From NCBI GenBank assembly GCA_946610655.1, contig CAMOCH010000012.1, positions 1 through 19,083 on the forward strand: DNA of 19,083 nt, given 5' to 3'. The DNA is from an uncultured Clostridia bacterium. Lineage in GTDB: Bacteria > Bacillota > Clostridia > Christensenellales > UBA1242. The position numbers and the translations under genes are program-made. Shown piece after piece: positions 13,598-19,083 of the stretch (positions within the stretch are counted from its first letter, which is position 1; the number at the start of each line of letters is the position of its first letter). The notes beneath the pieces were generated by a model. That model was not told the DNA's origin and searched no databases. It saw only the letters and a program-made list of their open reading frames with translations.

Positions 13598-15292
13598 ATG
13601 AAAAATACACAGAACGGACAGTTAAAACAAAAAGATAATATTTTGGTTAGGTGGTGGAAGTTAACTGAACCAAACAAGGCGATATTTGCAGCACAAATTA
13701 TATTTAATGTTGTATCTATGGTTTTGTCCACAGTTCTTACAATTTTTGCGGCAAGAACAATAAACTGCATGTATGATGGAGACTGGAAGGGATCATTTAT
13801 TTATCTCGGAATAGAACTTGGAACTCTTTTGGTTGCGGCATTCACTATGCACATGCAATATTATTACTATACAAAAGAATGTTCGCATATTAGATTACTT
13901 GTTGCAAATAAAATCTATAATAAATTTTTATCTTGTAAAGTTAATGCAATTAACAGTATTTCAACAGAAAAGGCAACAAATATTGCTCTTAATAACATGA
14001 CATATATGACGGATTTTACGGATCAATTGTCTGATATTATTGGAACAATTGCTCAAATTACATTTACTTTAATTGTGGTATTTATGTCTAACATCTATGC
14101 TGGATTGATTGTTATTGGGCTTGGTATAATAAACTTTTTTGCTTATTATTTATTCAATAAAAAACTAGGTTCAATTATGCTTGAACGCTATGAAAAAAAA
14201 GATGACATGTTTAGATCTTATTCTAAAATTATTGATGGGAAGCTTATTATTAAAGAACTTAATGCCGAGTCTAAATATAAAGAAGAGCTCACTGAAAATG
14301 TTAAGAAATTTAATAAAGCGTATAGCAAATATTATATGCTGTATTCAACAAAAGTTAATATTTACTATGCATTTTGGAATGTTATTATTTATGCGATAGC
14401 GGCGCTTATGTTATATTTTGTATCTCATGGAACTTTGGATATAGCTATTTACTTGATTATTATTCCTTATCTTAATAGTTGTACAACTCAACTAAATGCA
14501 CTTTTTGATCAAACTGGTGAAATTGAAAATATGAGAGTTGATGTTGATAGAGTTAATCTTATTTTACAACTAAGTGATGAAGAACTTGTTTCTTATGGGG
14601 ATTTGAATAAAGAGGTTGTTAATTATAATCTTGGGCTTATTAATGTTTGTGAGTATAAAAAAGAAGGTCAAAAGTATACTTTAAAAAATGTTAATATGCA
14701 TTTTAAAACTGGCAAGGTGAATGTGGTAAAAGGTCCAAAAGGTGAGGGCAAAAGAGTTATTGTTGATATACTCCGAAGATATAATGTGCCAGATTCTGGT
14801 AAAGCTGTTCTTGACAACCTTAACTTATTTGACTACAATGAAAAAACGTTTAAAACTCATATTAATTATTGTGCATCGCACCCAGATTTTATTAAAGGCA
14901 CAATAAAAGAGAACTTAACAATTGTTAATAAAGATATGAGACAAATTGAAAAACTTTGTGCTGAGCTTGGCATACTAAACGACATTTTATCGTTACCAAA
15001 TGGGTTTGATTCAAATATTTACGAAATTAAATCTAGTATGACATTGTTTATGCTTGGATTGATTCGTGCTCTTTTGACAAACTGTAAAATATTGATGATT
15101 TATGACTTGCCGCAAGATACAACTTCTGAAGCAAGATTAAACTTGATTAAATTGGTTAAAAATTATAATATCGATAAGACTTTGATTTTATTTACTCACG
15201 ATGATACATATAATGACATTGCTGACAATATTTATAAAATAGAAAAGGGCGTTGTTACTAATATAACTAAAGAAGTTAAAAAGCAAGCATAA
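13598..15292 (+). CDS. ABC exporter-like protein with a degenerate nucleotide-binding domain
   Basis: 564 residues in the order of a half-size ABC exporter: a membrane domain with about six helices (roughly 28-52, 68-85, 145-163, 167-185, 257-275, 281-297) and an ATPase-like domain (about 345-560). The ATPase motifs are eroded. Walker A is GPKGEGKR (379-386): Lys385 is kept but the following Ser/Thr is Arg386. The region aligned to LSGGQ is KSSMT (478-482). Walker B ends YDL, so Asp503 is followed by Leu504, not the catalytic Glu. The Q-loop Gln is lost in YCASHPDF (424-431), although GTIKENL (434-440) survives. The H-loop His534 (LFTHDD) remains. It probably binds ATP poorly and cannot hydrolyse it alone; a role as the inactive half of a heterodimer is plausible, but no partner is in the window. 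There is no Shine-Dalgarno sequence, so translation is probably leaderless. The long intact frame argues against a pseudogene. Confidence 0.88.
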   Translation: MKNTQNGQLKQKDNILVRWWKLTEPNKAIFAAQIIFNVVSMVLSTVLTIFAARTINCMYDGDWKGSFIYLGIELGTLLVAAFTMHMQYYYYTKECSHIRLLVANKIYNKFLSCKVNAINSISTEKATNIALNNMTYMTDFTDQLSDIIGTIAQITFTLIVVFMSNIYAGLIVIGLGIINFFAYYLFNKKLGSIMLERYEKKDDMFRSYSKIIDGKLIIKELNAESKYKEELTENVKKFNKAYSKYYMLYSTKVNIYYAFWNVIIYAIAALMLYFVSHGTLDIAIYLIIIPYLNSCTTQLNALFDQTGEIENMRVDVDRVNLILQLSDEELVSYGDLNKEVVNYNLGLINVCEYKKEGQKYTLKNVNMHFKTGKVNVVKGPKGEGKRVIVDILRRYNVPDSGKAVLDNLNLFDYNEKTFKTHINYCASHPDFIKGTIKENLTIVNKDMRQIEKLCAELGILNDILSLPNGFDSNIYEIKSSMTLFMLGLIRALLTNCKILMIYDLPQDTTSEARLNLIKLVKNYNIDKTLILFTHDDTYNDIADNIYKIEKGVVTNITKEVKKQA

Positions 15293-15309
15293 AACATGTT
15301 TGCTTTTTT
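15278..15309 (+). terminator. Terminator overlapping the end of the ABC-type gene
   Basis: A 13-bp stem with one G-U pair, AAAAAGCAAGCAT (15278-15290) with ATGTTTGCTTTTT (15296-15308), loop AAAAC, T-run to 15309. The left arm lies in the last codons of the gene. Confidence 0.85.
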
Positions 15310-15310
15310 G

Positions 15311-15340
15311 TTGTATAGCTTTTTAAAAGTATGATATAAT
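15311..15340 (+). promoter_or_regulatory. polA promoter
   Basis: TTGTAT (15311-15316), an 18-base spacer, then TATAAT (15335-15340) with an extended -10 TG (TGATATAAT). The predicted start is near 15347. Confidence 0.55.
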
Positions 15341-15368
15341 TATTTTATAAATATTTTAGGGGATAAAA

Positions 15369-17888
15369 ATGTCTAATAAACTTGTTATTATTGATGGGAA
15401 TAGTCTTTTTTACAGGTCGTTTTATGCACTTCCACTTTTAAAAAATTCAGTGGGGGAATATTCAAATGCTGTTTATGGATTTGCTATTCAAATTGTAAAT
15501 ATAATTAATACGATAAAACCAACACATATTGCTGTTGCTTTTGATGCTGCAAAGCATACTTTTAGAAATGATATTTATAGCGAGTATAAAGCAAACAGAA
15601 AACCAATGCCAACTGAACTTAGGGGGCAAATTGAGCCACTTAAAAAAATGCTTAAACTTATGAATATTGAAATGTGCGAACAAGTTGGTGTTGAAGGTGA
15701 TGATATTGTTGGAACTCTTGCAAAAAGATTTAACGACACGGAAACAATTATTGTTACTGCCGATAGAGATACCTTGCAGCTTATAGATGACACAACAAAA
15801 GTATATTTTACAAAAAAGGGAACAAGTGAACTATATGTGGTTGATGAGACTGTTTTAATGCAAGATTATGGCTTAAAACCAGCACAAATAATAGACCTTA
15901 AAGCTCTTCAGGGTGATATGAGTGATAATATTCCTGGAGTTAGTGGAATTGGTGATAAAACAGCAACCAAACTTCTTCAAACTTATGGTTCAATCGATGG
16001 AATATATCAGCATATTGACGAACTTACAGGAAAACAAAAAGAATATTTAGTGGCTGGCAAAGATAATGCCTATTTGAGTTACACTTTGGCGACAATTAAA
16101 ACAGATGTTGATATCAATTGTTCACTTGATGATTGCAAATATATTTTTCCGTTTACAAGTGAAGTTTATGAGTTTTTTAAATTTTATGAATTTAAATCTT
16201 TACTTAAAAGAAATGAATTATTTGAAAGTATAGAAAATAATGAATCAAAAACTGAGACAACTGCTAATATAAAATTGATAGATAATCAAAGCAAGCTAAG
16301 TGAACTGCAAACATTTTTGGATAATTCGAATGAATTTGCTTTCTATAATGATGAAAATGCATTTTTTGTATCAAATGGGGTGCAAGAATTGCAAATTAAT
16401 AAAGAAATTGTGCAAAACACACAAGAATTTTTACAAAATTTATTTAAAAATAACAAAAATTTTGTATTTTTTGATAGCAAAACAACCAAACACTATTTGA
16501 ATGGATATGACGTTGAAGTAACAAATTATTTTGATGTTTCTATTGCAAAATATTTAATTGATGGGGCAAGTGTAAAATCTATCAATGATGTTTTGATTGA
16601 TGAATTTGATAAAAAAACACCGGCGTCAATTATATTTGGTTTGTATAAAAAATATAAGCAAGAAATTCAAAATCTTGGTATTGAAAATTTGTATTATAAT
16701 ATTGAATTGCCACTTTCAAATGTTTTGTATGAAATGGAAAATGATGGATTTAAAATTGATAGAGAAGTTCTTGAACAATTATCAGCAAAGTATAAAAATG
16801 AACTGAATGATTTGGAAAAACAAATTTATGATGTTGTGGGTGTTGAATTTAATATTAATAGTCCTAAACAACTTGCTGAAGTTTTATATAACAAATTAAA
16901 TTTAAAACATGGAAGAAAACAGTCAACAGCTGCTGAACAACTTGAAAAGCTGGTAGATTTGCACCCAGTTATTCCTTTGATTTTAAGATATAGAAAAATT
17001 GCTAAACTTAACAGTACATATATTGATGGATTTAGAGGACATATTGATAATAATGGTCTTGTTCACACAAACTTTAAACAAACATTAACTAATACTGGAA
17101 GGTTGTCTTCAACTGAACCAAATTTACAAAACATACCAATCAGGAGCGAAGAGGGCAAAATTGTAAGAAGTATGTTTGTTGCTCGAGACAAAAATTGGGT
17201 TCTTATTGATGCAGATTATAGCCAAATTGAGCTTAGACTACTAGCTCATATGAGTGGTGATGAGTATTTTATTGATGCTTTTAATAAAAATTATGATATT
17301 CACACAAGAACAGCAAGTTTGGTTTATGGTGTGCCTATGGAAGAAGTAACAAAAGATATGCGCCGTGTTGCAAAAGTTGTAAACTTTGGCATTATTTATG
17401 GCATTAGTGAATTTGGCCTTTCAAATGACTTAAAGATTTCATCAAAAGAAGCTAAGAATTTGATTGAAACTTTTTATAATGATCATCCAAAAGTTAAAGA
17501 GTATATGCAACGTCAAGTTAAGATTGCTCACGAAACTGGAAAAACGGTAACATTGTTTGGAAGAACAAGAAATATGCAAGAAGTGAATAGCTCAAACTAT
17601 ATGGTTAGAACCATGGCAGAGAGGGCTGCTCAAAATATGCCTCTTCAGGGGACTGCTGCCGACATTGTTAAAATTGCGATGGTTAGTGTTCGAAACAAAA
17701 TTAAACAGCAAGGCTTAAAAGCAAAATTGATTTTGCAAGTGCATGATGAACTTATTATTGACACTCCAAAAGAAGAAGAGGAGACTATAAAAAAATTGGT
17801 TAAAGAATGTATGGAATCAGCATGCAAATTGACTGTTCCATTAACTGTTGATGTGACTTCAAGTTATAGATGGAGTGAAGGACATTAA
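15369..17888 (+). CDS. polA: DNA polymerase I
   Basis: 839 residues, cytoplasmic; fills gaps and removes RNA primers during replication and repair. Residues 1-290 are the 5'-3' nuclease domain (VIIDGNSLFYRSFYAL at 6-21, EGDDIVG near 115, TADRDTLQLI near 137, GDMSDNIPGVSGIG near 190). The middle part (about 300-460) has the 3'-5' exonuclease fold but not its acidic residues: motif I reads FAFYNDENAFF rather than the DxE form, so proofreading is probably absent, as in Bacillus stearothermophilus Pol I. Residues about 470-839 are the polymerase domain with all catalytic motifs: A (DADYSQIELRLL, from Asp614, catalytic Asp616), B (RRVAKVVNFGIIYG, 665-678), C (LQVHDEL, from 789, catalytic Asp793). 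AGGGGA lies 5 bases before the ATG. It has its own promoter and terminator. It is shorter than the E. coli enzyme (928), mostly through the exonuclease region. Confidence 0.97.
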   Translation: MSNKLVIIDGNSLFYRSFYALPLLKNSVGEYSNAVYGFAIQIVNIINTIKPTHIAVAFDAAKHTFRNDIYSEYKANRKPMPTELRGQIEPLKKMLKLMNIEMCEQVGVEGDDIVGTLAKRFNDTETIIVTADRDTLQLIDDTTKVYFTKKGTSELYVVDETVLMQDYGLKPAQIIDLKALQGDMSDNIPGVSGIGDKTATKLLQTYGSIDGIYQHIDELTGKQKEYLVAGKDNAYLSYTLATIKTDVDINCSLDDCKYIFPFTSEVYEFFKFYEFKSLLKRNELFESIENNESKTETTANIKLIDNQSKLSELQTFLDNSNEFAFYNDENAFFVSNGVQELQINKEIVQNTQEFLQNLFKNNKNFVFFDSKTTKHYLNGYDVEVTNYFDVSIAKYLIDGASVKSINDVLIDEFDKKTPASIIFGLYKKYKQEIQNLGIENLYYNIELPLSNVLYEMENDGFKIDREVLEQLSAKYKNELNDLEKQIYDVVGVEFNINSPKQLAEVLYNKLNLKHGRKQSTAAEQLEKLVDLHPVIPLILRYRKIAKLNSTYIDGFRGHIDNNGLVHTNFKQTLTNTGRLSSTEPNLQNIPIRSEEGKIVRSMFVARDKNWVLIDADYSQIELRLLAHMSGDEYFIDAFNKNYDIHTRTASLVYGVPMEEVTKDMRRVAKVVNFGIIYGISEFGLSNDLKISSKEAKNLIETFYNDHPKVKEYMQRQVKIAHETGKTVTLFGRTRNMQEVNSSNYMVRTMAERAAQNMPLQGTAADIVKIAMVSVRNKIKQQGLKAKLILQVHDELIIDTPKEEEETIKKLVKECMESACKLTVPLTVDVTSSYRWSEGH

Positions 17889-17923
17889 AAACGCAAAAAC
17901 GGCTACAAATCAGATAGAATAAG

Positions 17924-17955
17924 GGTATTATGTGACACATAATACCTATTTTTTT
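17924..17955 (+). terminator. polA terminator
   Basis: GGTATTATGTG (17924-17934) and CACATAATACC (17936-17946) are a perfect 11-bp inverted repeat around a single base, followed by TATTTTTTT to 17955. The innermost pairs would open to form a loop. Confidence 0.88.
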
Positions 17956-17996
17956 GCATTTTTTATATATAAAATATGAAAATTAAATAAATAAAA

Positions 17997-18026
17997 TTGA
18001 TTATATTTGCAAAAACTTTTGATAAT
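17997..18026 (+). promoter_or_regulatory. Promoter of lytic transglycosylase gene, near-leaderless
   Basis: TTGATT (17997-18002), an 18-base spacer, then GATAAT (18021-18026). The start would be near 18033, at most a few bases before ATG 18036. An alternative, TTGCAA-17-TAGAAT, would place the -10 directly against the ATG and seems too close. Confidence 0.4.
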
Positions 18027-18035
18027 AATTAGAAT

Positions 18036-18548
18036 ATGATTAAAAAGCGCATAATTATATATTTTTCTGTTGTTTTATTGGTGGTGCTTGCAATGGTTTT
18101 TCATTTTTATGTTGTGTATCCATTTGCGTATAAAAATGAAATTGAAAGAGAGTCTCAGGCTTATGGACTTGATAAAACTTTGGTTGCATCAATGATATGC
18201 GCAGAGAGCAGATTTAATAAAAATGCACAATCTAATCGTGGGGCTTGTGGACTGATGCAAATTATGCCATCAACGGCTGAGTGGATTGCTGGTGAACTTA
18301 ATATGACAGATTATGATTTGTTTGATGCAAACACTAATATAAAATTTGGCTGCTACTATTTAAAGTATTTGTTTGAAAAATATCATAACGAAGATTATGT
18401 TATTTGTTGTTATAATGCTGGGGAGAGTGTGGTGCAGTCTTGGGCGCCAGTAAATGAATTTTCTGTTAATTCAATTAAATATGATGAAACTAAAAATTAT
18501 CTAAAGAAAATTAAACAATTAAAAAAGCATTACTTCAGTAGGTTTTAA
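18036..18548 (+). CDS. Membrane-anchored lytic murein transglycosylase (SLT domain)
   Basis: 170 residues. Residues 5-29 are an uncleaved signal-anchor helix (IIIYFSVVLLVVLAMVFHFY...), so the enzyme sits outside the membrane against the cell wall. Residues about 36-165 are a compact soluble lytic transglycosylase domain, which cleaves the MurNAc-GlcNAc bond to leave a 1,6-anhydro end. The catalytic Glu57 is in ICAESRFN, followed by GLMQIMPSTA (72-81), NIKFGCYYLKYL (101-112) and CYNAG (125-129), the canonical order of family 1 members. There is no wall-binding domain. There is no Shine-Dalgarno sequence: the bases before ATG are only A and T plus one G, and the likely -10 box is 9 bases off, so initiation is probably leaderless or nearly so. 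No terminator follows; the next gene has its own promoter. Confidence 0.93.
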   Translation: MIKKRIIIYFSVVLLVVLAMVFHFYVVYPFAYKNEIERESQAYGLDKTLVASMICAESRFNKNAQSNRGACGLMQIMPSTAEWIAGELNMTDYDLFDANTNIKFGCYYLKYLFEKYHNEDYVICCYNAGESVVQSWAPVNEFSVNSIKYDETKNYLKKIKQLKKHYFSRF

Positions 18549-18552
18549 TTTG

Positions 18553-18581
18553 TTGACAATTTTTACTACAAATATTATACT
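18553..18581 (+). promoter_or_regulatory. Promoter of ASCH-domain gene
   Basis: Consensus TTGACA (18553-18558), a 17-base spacer, then TATACT (18576-18581). The predicted start is near 18588, 19 bases before the ATG. Confidence 0.75.
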
Positions 18582-18606
18582 TTAATCATAAATTTAAGGA
18601 GCTACT

Positions 18607-18951
18607 ATGATTACAGATTTTGTTGTTAAATTGCGCGAAAATATTTTTAATGAATTGAATGCTAGAGATAATGGCAAAATTATGCTTATTAATTCTCCAA
18701 AAGTTAAGCAGTATAAGGTTGAAAATATTTTAACATTGTCTTCAGAAAGTGGCGAGACTTTTGATGTTAAAATAACAGATATGCTATATTTTAAAAACAT
18801 TAAAGACGTTTTTTCAATGATAAATAAGCAAGAGTTTGGTTATTCGAGAAGTCAAACAGAAACTAAAGTTGAAGATGAATTTTTGATTGATTATAAGATT
18901 GCTGATGGTGAAAAATACGGCTTGGTTGTTATAAATTTTGTGAAAATATAA
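18607..18951 (+). CDS. Small ASCH-domain (PUA-like fold) protein
   Basis: 114 residues, cytoplasmic, with no signal or membrane helix. The sequence runs as a single small domain: an N-terminal helix (FVVKLRENIFNELNARDNGK), a strand, then the pattern FDVKITDMLYFKNIKDVFSMIN, GYS and a closing YGLVVINFVKI. This matches my recollection of the ASCH domain (activating signal cointegrator homology), with its 'v.Vtd...f.si.elf' middle and 'yGvv.i.f..i' end strand. ASCH proteins have a PUA-like fold and are thought to bind RNA or nucleotides; some degrade modified nucleosides. No specific substrate is readable. AAGGAG (18596-18601) lies 5 bases before ATG; the gene has its own promoter and terminator. 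The fold call rests on pattern memory only. Confidence 0.8.
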   Translation: MITDFVVKLRENIFNELNARDNGKIMLINSPKVKQYKVENILTLSSESGETFDVKITDMLYFKNIKDVFSMINKQEFGYSRSQTETKVEDEFLIDYKIADGEKYGLVVINFVKI

Positions 18952-18953
18952 AG

Positions 18954-18986
18954 AAAATTGTAAAAATGACTTTACAATTTTTTTTT
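18954..18986 (+). terminator. Terminator of ASCH-domain gene
   Basis: A perfect 11-bp stem, AAAATTGTAAA (18954-18964) with TTTACAATTTT (18971-18981), loop AATGAC, T-run to 18986. The right arm contains the next -35 box (TTTACA). Confidence 0.92.
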
Positions 18987-18999
18987 GTTGTATTATACT
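18971..18999 (+). promoter_or_regulatory. Promoter at the right edge, overlapping the preceding terminator
   Basis: TTTACA (18971-18976), a 17-base spacer, then TATACT (18994-18999). The predicted start, near 19006, coincides with the first bases of the structured region. Confidence 0.5.
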
Positions 19000-19004
19000 A
19001 TCTC

Positions 19005-19083
19005 TAGTTTTTATCACATAAATGTGAAAAGGGGTGAGGGCGAAAAGTTTCGCACACATCCAAAAGGTTAAAAACTAAAATAT
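19005..19083 (+). ncRNA. Candidate structured RNA (small RNA or riboswitch-like leader), may continue beyond the window
   Basis: A 9-bp closing stem pairs TAGTTTTTA (19005-19013) with TAAAAACTA (19069-19077). Inside it, TCACA (19014-19018) pairs with TGTGA (19023-19027); GGGTG (19032-19036) pairs with CATCC (19057-19061, one G-U), enclosing GCGAA (19040-19044) with TTCGC (19049-19053). The unpaired purine-rich segments AAAAGG (19062-19067) and AAAAG (19027-19031) flank the inner stems, as in a multibranch junction. No open frame of useful length lies here. It matches no riboswitch or housekeeping RNA I can recall. Its gene, if any, is beyond the edge. Confidence 0.4.

Noticed and set aside
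16261..16620. PolA middle region as evidence of a damaged polymerase
   Set aside because: Loss of the exonuclease acidic residues is common in Gram-positive Pol I, and all polymerase and 5' nuclease motifs are intact.
1..19083. CRISPR array, insertion sequence or prophage remnant
   Set aside because: No regularly spaced direct repeats, no transposase or integrase reading frame, and no phage structural genes on either strand.

Overview
This 19 kb stretch looks like chromosome from a low-GC, Gram-positive-type anaerobe, probably an uncultured gut Clostridia/Bacillota lineage. That is an inference. It rests on strong A+T bias at third codon positions, AGGAG-type ribosome binding sites, two lipoproteins with short lipoboxes, a giant InlB-repeat-like surface protein, an Fe-S flavoenzyme typical of anaerobes, and U-tract terminators after most genes. 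All 13 supported protein genes and the single tRNA are on the + strand. I see no transposase, integrase, phage structural gene or CRISPR array.

Layout. 1-4343: C-terminal part of a giant extracellular repeat protein, cut by the left edge. 4399-5091: a small lipoprotein with a related repeat domain, closed by a terminator. 5194-8761: a two-gene operon, a single-pass membrane protein followed one base later by a large Old Yellow Enzyme-type FMN/Fe-S/FAD oxidoreductase. 8871-9812: a protein that reads as a member of the phage-type thymine hypermodification family (5-hmdU kinase helical domain / alpha-glutamyl-putrescinyl-thymine pyrophosphorylase group), alone in a chromosomal setting. 9997-11388: cysS with an unusually long leader holding two hairpins. 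11455-12300: a HAD-like protein. 12365-12451: tRNA-Leu(CAA). 12551-13512: a small unknown protein and a lipoprotein whose ribosome binding site lies in a 10-bp stem. 13598-15292: an ABC exporter whose ATPase motifs are mostly destroyed. 15369-17888: polA. 18036-18548: a membrane-anchored lytic transglycosylase. 18607-18951: an ASCH-domain protein. 19005-end: a promoter and what looks like the start of a structured RNA.

Transcription is largely gene by gene. Eight intrinsic terminators and eleven promoters can be read, many with a TTGCTA/TTGCTT-like -35 and an extended TGN -10. Leaders are very short. Three genes (11455, 13598, 18036) have no Shine-Dalgarno sequence and a -10 box ending 6-9 bases before the ATG, so they are probably leaderless or nearly so. 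Against that background, the long cysS leader, the SD-sequestering stem at 12960-12999 and the structured RNA at the right edge stand out.

There is no single obvious multi-gene pathway here. Housekeeping genes (cysS, polA, tRNA) are interspersed with envelope genes (surface protein, lipoproteins, transglycosylase, degenerate ABC protein) and accessory enzymes. The most interesting protein is the stand-alone DNA base hypermodification homologue at 8871.
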